A stretch of 64,000 nt of DNA, taken from NCBI GenBank assembly GCA_963806495.1, contig CAWDYA010000008.1, positions 1 through 64,000 of the forward strand, in the 5' to 3' direction. The translations under genes and the position numbers were made by a program. This DNA is from CAWDYA01 sp963806495 (lineage in GTDB: Bacteria > Acidobacteriota > Polarisedimenticolia > JACPZX01 > DASXTC01). The notes beneath the pieces were generated by a model. That model was not told where the DNA came from. It saw only the letters and a program-made list of their open reading frames with translations, and did not search any database. Positions within the stretch are counted from its first letter, which is position 1; each line of letters begins with the position of its first letter. Of the stretch, positions 18,924 through 26,570 are shown one piece after another.

Positions 18924-19538
18924 ATGGCCATAGAGCGCGCCGAGCAAATCTACTCATCGTACTCGGGCGTCTATGATCTGTTGTTCGATACCATCCTCCA
19001 GCCCGGCCGCAGACGCGCCATCGATGCGATGGCAATCCGTCCCGGCGACACGATCCTCGAGGTGGGAGTCGGCACGGGACTGTCGCTTCCCTACTACCCG
19101 ACCCATTGTCGCCTCACCGGGATCGACATCTCGGGGCCGATGCTGCGCCACGCCGCCGAGCGTGCGGAGGCGCTGCCCGATCTCGACGTGGACCTGCTGC
19201 AGATGTCGGCCGAGCGGCTGCTCTGGCCCGAGGCGACCTTCGACAAGGTGCTGCTGCCCTACGTGATCAGCTGCGTGGCAGACCCGGCAAAGGTGCTGAG
19301 CGAGGTGCACCGCGTGTGCCGGCCCGGCGGGCGGGTGTACTTTCTCAACCACTTCCACAGCCGCAACCGGATCATGGCCTGGGGCGAGCGGCATCTGACG
19401 CCGCTGAGCCGCAAGCTCGGCTTCGTGCTGGACCTGCCCTTCGAGGTCGTCAGCGGGTCGGGGCTGTTCACGGTGGAGCGGATCGAGAAGGTGAACCTGC
19501 TGCGGCTCTGGTCGCTGGTCACCTGCATCCCGAAGTAG
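18924..19538 (+). CDS. PmtA-like class I SAM methyltransferase (phospholipid N-methyltransferase type)
   Basis: 204 residues with a strong ribosome site (AGGAGGA, 18913-18919 region). The N-terminus YSSYSGVYDLLFDTILQPG resembles the Rhodobacter-type phosphatidylethanolamine N-methyltransferase, and motif I ILEVGVGTGLSLPYYP and motif II region GIDISGPML are intact. The post-II segment FDKVLLPYVISCV differs from UbiE. It may methylate phosphatidylethanolamine to phosphatidylcholine or a related lipid. Sequence supports the superfamily strongly and the substrate only moderately. It is convergent with the HNH gene, 5 bp apart. Confidence 0.85.
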   Translation: MAIERAEQIYSSYSGVYDLLFDTILQPGRRRAIDAMAIRPGDTILEVGVGTGLSLPYYPTHCRLTGIDISGPMLRHAAERAEALPDLDVDLLQMSAERLLWPEATFDKVLLPYVISCVADPAKVLSEVHRVCRPGGRVYFLNHFHSRNRIMAWGERHLTPLSRKLGFVLDLPFEVVSGSGLFTVERIEKVNLLRLWSLVTCIPK

Positions 19539-19543
19539 CGGGC

Positions 19544-20377
19544 TCAGGACGGCTCCCACGGATTCTCGTCGAGCGTCGCCTCTCCGAAGGCAGGCACCAC
19601 GATCGCATCGTTGCGATACACCCTCTCGCCCATCGTGACCCACAGGTCGTCCGGGGCGACACCCCGGATGCCCAGGCTGCCCACCCCGTGCTTCATGGTG
19701 CGATGATGTGCCGCGCACATCGGCACCTGGTTCCACGTCTCCAGCGACCCGCCCTGGCTGCGCAGCACGATGTGGTCCGACTCCAGGCGTGATCGCATCC
19801 GGCACTCCGCCGCCAGACACGTGAAGCCGTCACGCTCGATCACACGCCGCCAGATCGCCCTTCTGAGCGACACGCTGACGTGATCCCGGTCCGCGTGCTC
19901 GTAGCAGTCCATGAAGTGACGCGCCATCACCGCCAGACACCACCACTCGGGCCGCTCCGGCCCGTAGGCCGCCCTCAGCATCGCGCTCGTCTGCTCGAAG
20001 ACCGCGCGTTGTTCCTCGTCGAACGGCAGCCGGATGCGCACCATCACGCCGCTGAGACTCCCCCCGCCACCCGGCGAGCCCGCTCCCGTCTCGCCCGTCT
20101 CACCCGTCGACCCCAAAAACGAACACGCGCGCACCGCCTCCGCATACGAGACATCCACCGGTGGCAGACCTCCCGACGCCCGCCACCCCGCCGGGTCGAC
20201 GTGCCGTCTCAGCACCGCCGACTCCACCACCGCCTCGAGCAGTCGCAGCGTGTGGGTCAGCGCGAACCGCGTCCAGGCACGGTCCGTCCACCGGCTCGCC
20301 ACCCGCGACACCGCCCACGCCGCCCGCTTGCCCAACCTGCCCGCCGCGTACATCCGAAACGCCACCGGCAGCTCCAT
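19544..20377 (-). CDS. HNH endonuclease domain protein, C-terminal half of a split DUF222/HNH gene
   Basis: 277 residues from the first ATG. The HNH nuclease lies near the end: ERDGFTCLAAEC, then ESDHIVLRSQGGS and NQVPMCAAHH, giving the D-H, N and H positions of the beta-beta-alpha-metal fold with a cysteine pair. The first 110 residues are helical and fit the middle of DUF222/13E12-type HNH proteins. The same frame continues upstream (GGSEAQDLIRLDRAL) to a TGA at 20444-20446, beyond which lies the N-terminal half. It is therefore probably one gene broken by a stop or indels. Such proteins are common, multicopy and of unclear role, perhaps mobile-element-derived. Confidence 0.75.
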   Translation of the reverse strand: MELPVAFRMYAAGRLGKRAAWAVSRVASRWTDRAWTRFALTHTLRLLEAVVESAVLRRHVDPAGWRASGGLPPVDVSYAEAVRACSFLGSTGETGETGAGSPGGGGSLSGVMVRIRLPFDEEQRAVFEQTSAMLRAAYGPERPEWWCLAVMARHFMDCYEHADRDHVSVSLRRAIWRRVIERDGFTCLAAECRMRSRLESDHIVLRSQGGSLETWNQVPMCAAHHRTMKHGVGSLGIRGVAPDDLWVTMGERVYRNDAIVVPAFGEATLDENPWEPS

Positions 20378-20443
20378 CAGCGCCCGGTCCAGACGGATCA
20401 GATCCTGCGCCTCGCTCCCACCTCGCGCCCGCTGGCGGACACC

Positions 20444-21535
20444 TCACCGGAGCACCCGCACTCCCCGGCGAACGAGACCCTGCCTCAGGTCGGGGTTGCG
20501 CGAGCCCCGGGCGCCGCGCCCCCCTCGCGCTCCCTCGCCCGTCGCCCCCCGAGGGCGACACCAGGCTCGGTCCGCGACGCCCTCGGCAGGCTCCGTTCGC
20601 CGGGTCGTTGGCACGCCTGCTACTGGCGCCCGCGGGAAACACGCGTCGGGGCCATCAGGAGCGAGACCGGGACGCGCGCCGGGCGCGCGTGGTCGAGCGG
20701 ATGCTGAGGCGAGACGACCGCCGGGCGGGCGGCGAGCCGTGCCCCGGCGTGTGTTCCCTCGCGGGCGCGAATTGATCGGGTCGGGTCTGAGGGCTGGTGG
20801 AGACGCCCCGGCCGCCGTCTCCATCGCCATGATCGCCACCGCCTGGCCCACGCCGATCTGGTATCCCTCCACCCTGCGGGCCAGCTCCACCGCCTGTGCC
20901 AAAAGACCCGCCACCGCCGGCGGCGCCGTCACCACGCGCGCCCGCGCCGGTGACGCCTCGTCGGAATGGTCCGGCTCCGCACACGGCACCGGCCCGCCCT
21001 CCTCGCACGCCTTCTCCTCGCCGATCCGCCTCGCCTCCCCGGCCGCAAGCTCCAACTGTCGCACCGTCATCGACGCCGTCCGCTCGCGCCATAGCGTCTC
21101 CGTCTCCGGTGTCACCACACGCAGCACCACACGCAGATGCGACCGGCTGATAACCCCCTGCTCGTAGTCGGCCGCCAGACCCGGATACTCGGCAAGCGCC
21201 CGCACCCGCTTCATCTCCTGCTGCGCCCAGCGTGACGTCAGCGGCACGAAGGCGCTCAGATACGCCGACCAGCGCGCGTGACCGTGAGCGTGATACAGAC
21301 GACCCTCCTTCACTTCGACCAGCGCCCGCGCCACCTCGTCACCCACCAGACGATCCGACGCCATCAGCCACCGCAGCGCTGTGTCGCTGCGCACGAATCG
21401 ATCGCGCGGCTGTCCGGCCGGCGGGGCGCACCCGCGCAGCAGCGACGAATCCAGATGCACCCCAAGCGAGCGCCGCAAATCGATCGACGACGGCAGCGAG
21501 ACGGGACATGGACGCGGCGGTGCCAGAGTCGGCAT
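20444..21535 (-). CDS. DUF222-like N-terminal half of the split HNH endonuclease gene
   Basis: ATG 21533-21535. Residues about 45-190 are convincing helical protein (SDTALRWLMASDRLVGDEVA, HARWSAYLSAFVPLTSRW, ADYEQGVISRSHLRVVLRV), matching the part that precedes HNH domains in this family. After PPALRPDPIN the translation becomes Arg/Gly/Pro-rich and loses protein character over about 110 residues, until TGA at 20444-20446. The HNH half continues in the same frame beyond that stop. Either this linker was genuinely low-complexity with a nonsense mutation, or compensating indels lie in about 20460-20780. Confidence 0.65.
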   Translation of the reverse strand: MPTLAPPRPCPVSLPSSIDLRRSLGVHLDSSLLRGCAPPAGQPRDRFVRSDTALRWLMASDRLVGDEVARALVEVKEGRLYHAHGHARWSAYLSAFVPLTSRWAQQEMKRVRALAEYPGLAADYEQGVISRSHLRVVLRVVTPETETLWRERTASMTVRQLELAAGEARRIGEEKACEEGGPVPCAEPDHSDEASPARARVVTAPPAVAGLLAQAVELARRVEGYQIGVGQAVAIMAMETAAGASPPALRPDPINSRPRGNTRRGTARRPPGGRLASASARPRAPGARPGLAPDGPDACFPRAPVAGVPTTRRTEPAEGVADRAWCRPRGATGEGARGGRGARGSRNPDLRQGLVRRGVRVLR

Positions 21536-21593
21536 GAGCAGCTCCGGTGAGCGTGTTCGAACCGGCGGGGTGAGAGAACCTGCACACGCTCTC

Positions 21594-21622
21594 TATATAC
21601 GATCATGAGACGAAAGTGTCAA
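21594..21622 (-). promoter_or_regulatory. Sigma-70 promoter for the DUF222/HNH gene
   Basis: Minus-strand -35 TTGACA (21617-21622, perfect), 17-bp spacer, -10 TATATA (21594-21599). Upstream, at 21652-21671, an 8-bp inverted repeat CCAATGTG-GGCT-CACATTGG forms a 20-bp palindrome that could be an operator. A second overlapping palindrome, CATTG-GACCA-CAATG, follows it. Confidence 0.65.
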
Positions 21623-21651
21623 GCGGATTCCCACGTAACCAGAAACTTTTT

Positions 21652-21671
21652 CCAATGTGGGCTCACATTGG
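21652..21671. promoter_or_regulatory. 20-bp palindrome upstream of the DUF222/HNH promoter (possible operator)
   Basis: CCAATGTG (21652-21659), four-base centre, CACATTGG (21664-21671), 29 bp upstream of the -35 box. It lacks the T-run of a terminator in the direction of the nearby genes, so binding by a dimeric regulator is the likelier reading. This is an inference. Confidence 0.4.
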
Positions 21672-22193
21672 ACCACAATGGTGTGGAATCGGAAGGGCGA
21701 GCCCGCAGGTGGGGCGAGTCTCCGGCCAGACGAGTCGCCGCAATCCGCGGAGCTGCAGGCCGGTCATGACCGACGCAAGCGCCGACACCGGACGCGGCCC
21801 CGGCCGTCCTCGTCACCGCATGACCGGCGGATGCGCCGTCAGCGCCCCATCCACCGTAGCGCCTCATCGAGGAAAGAGGAAGACGGTGCGGAAAGGAGGC
21901 GGCCCCAGACATCCCCGCCGCCGCAGGCCCTGTGGGAGCTCGTGGGAATCCCGCAGGGATTTCCACGAGCTCCCACAGGGCGAGCCTTCAAGTGACGGGG
22001 TCGAGCAGAGCGCGGCCAGGAAGAACCGCGGCACCGCAATCGGCGATCCCATTGACCACCGCGGTGTGGAACTAGCCCGCCCGCGAGAGCGCTCCCCGGA
22101 ACGAATTCGAGCCCCTGAGCCCTCGGATCGACGGCCACGCGCCGCCGAGTGCCCGCCGTCACCCTGAGCCCGCGGTCAGAGCGCCGCGCGGCC
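21672..22193. other. Gene-free interval with a large hairpin
   Basis: I see no protein-like reading frame here on either strand. Open frames on both strands are low-complexity Arg/Pro/Gly. The one structured object is the inverted repeat at 21928-21980, listed separately. Confidence 0.5.
21928..21980. repeat. Near-perfect 25-bp inverted repeat (3-nt loop)
   Basis: The left arm 21928-21952 pairs with the right arm 21956-21980 around the loop GCA: 18 outer Watson-Crick pairs, one G-T wobble (21946/21962), then six inner pairs AATCCC/GGGATT. No T-run flanks it. It lies 214 bp past the DUF4262 stop. It may be a mobile palindromic unit, a processing or stabilising stem, or a U-less terminator. 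Confidence 0.75.
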
Positions 22194-22709
22194 TCACGCC
22201 TCGGGTGAGACGAGCTTCCGGACACCGGCCGCATCCGGATCGGACGCGAAGAGCAACGGCTGATACGGAGCCAGTGTCGCATCGAACCCTCTCTGCCACG
22301 GGTAGCGCCGGGCGTGGTCGGGCCAGAACACCTGGAGCATCGGGAAGGCGGCTGAGCCATGGAACCAGCGTGCGAACACGAACAGCTCGGGGATCCAGAC
22401 CGGGCTCACGTGCCGGAACATGCAGCCGTATTCCTCGAGCAGCACGCTCGTCTCCGCCCCGTCAGCGAATCTGTCGCCGCCCTGAACCGCACGGCCGACG
22501 AGGTTGAGGACCTGGTGCATCACCTTCATGTCGAGACCGAAGATCGCGACCTCGGGGTGCTCGTAGTTACTGAACAGCCCGACGGTGTACGACCATCCGG
22601 GAACGTCGGGCCCGCCGAGCACCTGCATGACGTGCCAGCCGAACGTGTTCACATCGAAAACGACCTTTCGCCGCACGGAGTGCAGCCAGGCGTCCGGATC
22701 AGGGCGCAT
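22194..22709 (-). CDS. DUF4262 protein
   Basis: 171 residues from ATG 22707-22709. A start seven codons upstream at 22730 is possible. The family phrase WHVMQVLGGPDVPGWSYTVGLF is clear, followed by HPEVAIFGL and the C-terminal QVFWPDHARRYPW. DUF4262 is a small cytoplasmic alpha/beta domain of unknown function, sometimes near toxin-like or mobile genes. No operon partner is apparent. Confidence 0.85.
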   Translation of the reverse strand: MRPDPDAWLHSVRRKVVFDVNTFGWHVMQVLGGPDVPGWSYTVGLFSNYEHPEVAIFGLDMKVMHQVLNLVGRAVQGGDRFADGAETSVLLEEYGCMFRHVSPVWIPELFVFARWFHGSAAFPMLQVFWPDHARRYPWQRGFDATLAPYQPLLFASDPDAAGVRKLVSPEA

Positions 22710-23029
22710 GAGAGGATCCTTCCGCTCCAACGCGCAGGCACCCCGCGCGGCAGGGTCGCGGGCGGTGTCCGCGTCAGAGCTGATGCCGTGTTCCCGCGAA
22801 GCCGGATGGCTCCGGTGAACGGGTTGTCGACAGGCGGGCCAGGGCGTCAGGGGTCAGGGGTCAGGCGGAGAATACGCGGAGACAGAGACTACCATCGCCG
22901 GCGGAGGATCTCCATGGTTCTCCGCCGCCCGATAGACGACGATGCCGGCTTCATTGACCCTGCGGCGAGGCATGCGGTACCCTTGCCCGCCTCGAAGCAA
23001 CACGGAATCCCAGGCAGCGGCCGCGACGC
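22710..23029. other. Intergenic region ahead of tRNA-Ser(GGA)
   Basis: No gene is seen. It contains a short tandem GTCAGGG-type repeat near 22848-22865 and a weak promoter for the tRNA. An open frame on the minus strand that enters this region from the FHA gene is a frameshift artefact, since it reads the tRNA antisense. Confidence 0.5.
22954..22983 (+). promoter_or_regulatory. Possible promoter for tRNA-Ser(GGA)
   Basis: -35 TTGACC (22954-22959), 18-bp spacer, -10 TACCCT (22978-22983), about 47 bp before the mature tRNA 5' end. The -10 matches the consensus weakly. Confidence 0.4.
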
Positions 23030-23119
23030 GGAGAGATGTCCGAGTGGCTGAAGGAGCACGCTTGGAAAGCGTGTGTGGGGGAAACTCCACCGTGGGTTCG
23101 AATCCCACTCTCTCCGCCA
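23030..23119 (+). tRNA. tRNA-Ser (anticodon GGA)
   Basis: The acceptor stem GGAGAGA (23030-23036) pairs with TCTCTCC (23109-23115). Discriminator G and an encoded CCA follow. The anticodon stem CACGC/GCGTG closes the loop TTGGAAA with anticodon GGA at 23064-23066, reading UCC and UCU. A long variable arm (GTGGGGGAAACTCCAC) and a GGTTCGAATCC T-arm confirm a class II serine tRNA. Confidence 0.96.
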
Positions 23120-23150
23120 GCGCGCCGCCCTGGACCCGCCCCCGCCGCCC

Positions 23151-23559
23151 TCACTTCGATACGGGCCGCGTCCCCTCGAGCACCGCGATTCTGAAGCAGC
23201 GAGTCGCCTATCCGCACCTCGTCGCCGTGACCGAACTTCTCGCGCTCCACGCGCGTCCCGTTGAGGAACGTTCCGTTGGTGCTGGCCAGATCCACGAGGA
23301 AGTACGCCTCGGGGCCGAGGATCTTGATCTCGGCGTGACGGTAGGAGACCTTCTCGTCGGCCAGCGGAACATCGCCCGCCATGCGGCCCACCAGGTAGGA
23401 TCCGCCCGGCGAGAGATCGAACACCTTCCCCTTGTCGGGCCCCTCGGCCACCTTCAGGTAGATGCGGGTGTCGGCCGGCACGATACCGGCCTTCATGCGT
23501 GGCCGGTGCAGGTTCTTGTCCAGCTTTGTCCTCGTCACGGTCTCTTCGCGTCTCGGCAT
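23151..23559 (-). CDS. FHA-domain protein, with an apparent frameshift near its 3' end
   Basis: ATG 23557-23559, with GAGGAGGAAC upstream that overlaps the kinase stop. After a basic N-terminus (about 30 residues) an FHA fold follows, with the phosphothreonine-binding residues visible in GGSYLVGRM, DEKVSYRHAEI and STNGTFLNGTRV. In the sequence as given, the frame runs on past DSLLQNR through the antisense of tRNA-Ser. Dropping one C near 23193 gives DSLLRIAVLEGTRPVSK and a stop at 23151-23153, a normal FHA ending of about 135 residues. It reads phosphothreonine, and the adjacent Ser/Thr kinase is the obvious writer. Confidence 0.87.
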
Positions 23560-23573
23560 GGTCGTGTTCCTCC

Positions 23574-25133
23574 TCAGTCGCCGGCCCACATCAGATCGAG
23601 CTTGGGGCTCGGGTGCCGCCTCACCCGCACGTTCAGGACGTACCGGTGATCCTTCTCAACGGTCATCGGCAGGTCGCCGGTCAGATCGATCCCTTCGGAC
23701 GGGCTGTTCACCTCGACGTGCAGGACCTGATCGCCCTCGGGAACCCGCGTGTCCCACTCATCGTCCGCATCGACGGGAGCCCGGCCCGTCATGAAGACCA
23801 CCGAGCCGGGTGCGAGCGACTCGAACGGTTCCTGGAGCAGTCGCTGCGACCCCGATCCGATGGTCACGACGCCGTCACGCAGGTCGTGAGTGAGTCGGAC
23901 GACGAGCATCGAGGTGCCGGTTCGCGGTGCTTCGGCGGGAAGCGCCTGGCGGGGCGTCACCGCCGGCATCCCTGCCGAGGCGAGGCCGGCCGGCGTCCAG
24001 TCGGACCCGCGGGTCAGCAGGGAGCTGCCGATGACACCGGCCCCGATCGCCATCAGCAGCACGATCGCCAGCGCGGCGCCGCCGGCCAGCCCGACTGGTC
24101 TCGCATCGCCCCGCGCCGCACGCCGCCTCGGCCCGGCGCCCTCCGGGGTGCCGCCGGCCGTCGTGGCGCTCTGCCCGCCCACGACGGTGGACTCCACACG
24201 CCGGACGAGAGAGGCCTGCTTCGGCGCGCGCCCCGCAGCCGCCAGCCGCAGATCCTCGGCCAGCTCCTCGCCGCTCTGATAGCGCCCGCCCGGATCCTTC
24301 GTCAGCATCTTCATCACCACCGCCTCGCAGGCCGAGGACAGCTTCGGCGCGACGCGGCGCAGCGGCGCCGGCTCGACGTGACAGATCGTGTAGGCGAGGC
24401 TGGTGAGATCCTCTCCGCGGAAGGGTCGTTCGCCGCACAGCAGCGTGTACAGCGCCGAGCCGAGGGAAAAGAGATCCGACCGGCCATCCACCGTTCCGCC
24501 CCGGATCTGCTCGGGCGAGGCGAAGGCCGGCGACCCGACGAACAGCCCTTCGCGGGTCAGGTCCGACTCGGACAGACGCGCGATGCCGAAGTCGGCGATC
24601 CGCGCCCGCCCTTCGCGATCGATCAGCACGTTGGCGGGCTTGACGTCCCGGTGGACGATCCCGCGCCGGTGCGCGGCACCGAGCGCCTCGGCGATCTGCG
24701 CCCCCCACTCGAGCGCGGTCGCCTCCGGCGGCGGCCGGCGCGACAGCAGCGTGTCGAGACTCACGCCGTCGACCAGCTCCATGACCATGAACGGCCGTCC
24801 GTCGCGCGCCACGCCGACGTCGTGGATCGTCACGATGCCGGGATGCGACAGCGCCCCCGCGGCGCGCGCCTCACGCAGGAACCGCTGTTCCCACTCGGTC
24901 CGCTGCTTCCTGCTCAGCCCCTTCGGGATGTTGAGGATCTTGACGGCGACGTGGCGCGTGATGTGCGGATCGACGGCGCGCCAGACCTCACCGAACGCGC
25001 CGGCGCCGATGCTCTCCTCGAGCAGATAGCGGCCGACCGAGCGCGGCGCGGCCCCGCGGCGCCCCTTCTTCTTCGCGCGCGAGCGACCGCCGCCGACGAG
25101 CCCGATACTCGTGAAGATCCGGCCAACGCCCAT
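23574..25133 (-). CDS. Membrane-anchored Ser/Thr protein kinase (PknB-like)
   Basis: 519 residues. The kinase domain (about 36-300) has GAGAFGEVW, catalytic lysine in VAVKIL, HRDVKPANVL, DFGIA and the activation segment ending SPEQIRGG, so it is expected to be active. A disordered juxtamembrane segment, one membrane span (about 350-372, GLAGGAALAIVLLMAIGAG) and an extracytoplasmic C-terminal domain of about 140 residues follow. The outer domain is not PASTA and is not recognised. The N-terminal 35 residues are basic. It is co-transcribed with the FHA gene directly downstream. Confidence 0.95.
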   Translation of the reverse strand: MGVGRIFTSIGLVGGGRSRAKKKGRRGAAPRSVGRYLLEESIGAGAFGEVWRAVDPHITRHVAVKILNIPKGLSRKQRTEWEQRFLREARAAGALSHPGIVTIHDVGVARDGRPFMVMELVDGVSLDTLLSRRPPPEATALEWGAQIAEALGAAHRRGIVHRDVKPANVLIDREGRARIADFGIARLSESDLTREGLFVGSPAFASPEQIRGGTVDGRSDLFSLGSALYTLLCGERPFRGEDLTSLAYTICHVEPAPLRRVAPKLSSACEAVVMKMLTKDPGGRYQSGEELAEDLRLAAAGRAPKQASLVRRVESTVVGGQSATTAGGTPEGAGPRRRAARGDARPVGLAGGAALAIVLLMAIGAGVIGSSLLTRGSDWTPAGLASAGMPAVTPRQALPAEAPRTGTSMLVVRLTHDLRDGVVTIGSGSQRLLQEPFESLAPGSVVFMTGRAPVDADDEWDTRVPEGDQVLHVEVNSPSEGIDLTGDLPMTVEKDHRYVLNVRVRRHPSPKLDLMWAGD

Positions 25134-25232
25134 AGTGGATAGAGACCTCCCGCCGGCGAACCGCCCCTCGGCAATCTAGGCCGTGATCGGTCGAAGTCAA
25201 AAACCGCCGAGGAATCGGGAGAGGGAGGGCGT

Positions 25233-25252
25233 CCGGGCGAGGAATCGCCCGG
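25233..25252 (-). terminator. GC-rich hairpin after the secreted-protein gene (U-less terminator-like)
   Basis: CCGGGCGA (25233-25240) and TCGCCCGG (25245-25252) form a perfect 8-bp stem with a GGAA loop (TTCC on the minus strand), 44 bp past the stop of the upstream minus-strand gene. There is no T-run, so intrinsic termination is uncertain. Confidence 0.35.
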
Positions 25253-25295
25253 GAAGGGCGGGTGAGCGATTGTCTCCGTTGTCGTGAGGCCGGGG

Positions 25296-25778
25296 CTATT
25301 TGCCCTTCGAGATGGTGAACTTGCCGAAGGCGAAGCCGATGTCCACGCCGCGGCCCGTGCCGGCCAGCGCGAGCGAGACCTCGCCCTTGGTGAGCGCCTG
25401 CGCGTCGGCCGACTTGCCGGCACCCGCGTGCGCCTCGGACTGCACGTACGAGCCGAACACCTCGCTGATGTCGTTCACCGCGGTGAAGTGGCCGGTCCCG
25501 TCCACGATCTCGGACTTGCCGAAGGTGATGCCGCCGCCGGTGGCCTTGATGCTCACGCCGGCCGACTGGCCGTTGCTGCAGGTGATGGTGCCATCGCCCT
25601 TCGAGGTCTTGTAGAAGGCCGACCAGCCCTTGAGCGAGAACTTCATCTCGCATGTGACCGTGGCCTTCTTCGCCGAGTCGTCCTTGCCCTCTTCCGCGCC
25701 GTGCGCGATGCGCGGCCACAGCAGCACCATCGCGGCCACGACCGCGGCGCCGATCAGCTTCCTGGTTCTCGTCGTCAT
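25296..25778 (-). CDS. Exported protein of unknown function
   Basis: 160 residues from ATG 25776-25778 (an ATG five codons upstream is also possible). A clear Sec signal peptide (KLIGAAVVAAMVLLWPRIAHG, cleavage after the AHG-type site) leads to a small Gly/Ser-rich beta domain with two cysteines (TCEMKF, ITCSNG) that may form a disulfide. Repeated GGGITFG, VDGTGHF, GTGRGVDIGFAFG segments suggest an antiparallel beta fold. I do not recognise the family. It lies upstream of the kinase gene on the same strand. Confidence 0.75.
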   Translation of the reverse strand: MTTRTRKLIGAAVVAAMVLLWPRIAHGAEEGKDDSAKKATVTCEMKFSLKGWSAFYKTSKGDGTITCSNGQSAGVSIKATGGGITFGKSEIVDGTGHFTAVNDISEVFGSYVQSEAHAGAGKSADAQALTKGEVSLALAGTGRGVDIGFAFGKFTISKGK

Positions 25779-25934
25779 TCGGGTCGCCTCCACGAGGGAG
25801 CGGGGTTGGATGCATTGTACGAACGGCGTGGCCGCTCTGCAACAGGCCCGGCACTCTTGACCACGGCGCCGCGGGCGATGCTATAGTCGCGGGCGCGCCC
25901 GCCACGGCGTTCCGCCCGGGGCGCAGGAGGTCTC

Positions 25935-26543
25935 ATGAAATCGCGGCTGGCGAGAATCTACGGCGTCGTGCGCGACCATCTCGGTTTCAACGTGGACCGG
26001 ATCGCCCCGAACATGACGCAGAAGGTGTACGTCGCGGGCGCCTCGGTGCGTCAGTGCGACGGCAAGTGCTGCCTCGGCGGCACGACCGTCTCGGTGGATG
26101 AGCGTGATGCGATCCTGAAGCACGCCCGCACCGTCTCGAAGTACATGACCTCGCCGGTGCGACGGGACCCATCACGCTGGTTCGGCAAGCGCCTGATGCG
26201 CGACGACGATTTCACCGCAGGAAAGGCCACCTTCACCCGCGTGTCGGGCGGCGGCTGCGTCTTCCTGCGCAAGGACAGGCTGTGCGCCCTGCAGGTCGCC
26301 GGAGAGAAGAAACTCTCCGGCCCGTACGCGATCAAGCCCTCGGTCTGCCTCCTGTGGCCGATGGCGATCGATGGGGGCAAGCTGCAGGTCGGCTACGGCT
26401 GGCTCACGCGACGGCGGGAGTGCTGCGCGCCTGTGCGTGACGGCGGCAAGCGCACCATCCTGCAGGTGATAGGGCCGGACGAGAAGCTTATCGAGCAGAT
26501 GTCACGGAAGAAGAACTCCCGCGGGGGCGGCCCGCCCCGCTGA
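25935..26543 (+). CDS. DUF3109-like cysteine-rich (probable Fe-S or zinc) protein
   Basis: 202 residues, with GCAGGAGGTCTC ahead of ATG 25935. Cysteines occur as QCDGKCCLGG, GGGCVFLRKDRLCAL, SVCLLWP and ECCAPV, the pattern of the DUF3109 / YkgJ-like group, which is thought to bind a metal or Fe-S cluster. Function is not established. The C-terminus is basic (RKKNSRGGG). It is convergent with the TlpA-like gene, with 27 bp between. Confidence 0.75.
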   Translation: MKSRLARIYGVVRDHLGFNVDRIAPNMTQKVYVAGASVRQCDGKCCLGGTTVSVDERDAILKHARTVSKYMTSPVRRDPSRWFGKRLMRDDDFTAGKATFTRVSGGGCVFLRKDRLCALQVAGEKKLSGPYAIKPSVCLLWPMAIDGGKLQVGYGWLTRRRECCAPVRDGGKRTILQVIGPDEKLIEQMSRKKNSRGGGPPR

Positions 26544-26570
26544 CCCTGTTTCCCCGCGTCCGGCCCCGCC

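Noticed and set aside
17102..18976. 624-residue plus-strand open frame
   Set aside because: It is the exact reverse of the GH57 gene, with composition typical of antisense frames and no ribosome site.
22951..23150. Continuation of the FHA frame through tRNA-Ser, giving the familiar phrase GESGIRTHG
   Set aside because: This phrase is what the antisense of a serine tRNA encodes. It results from the frameshift, which a one-base correction removes.
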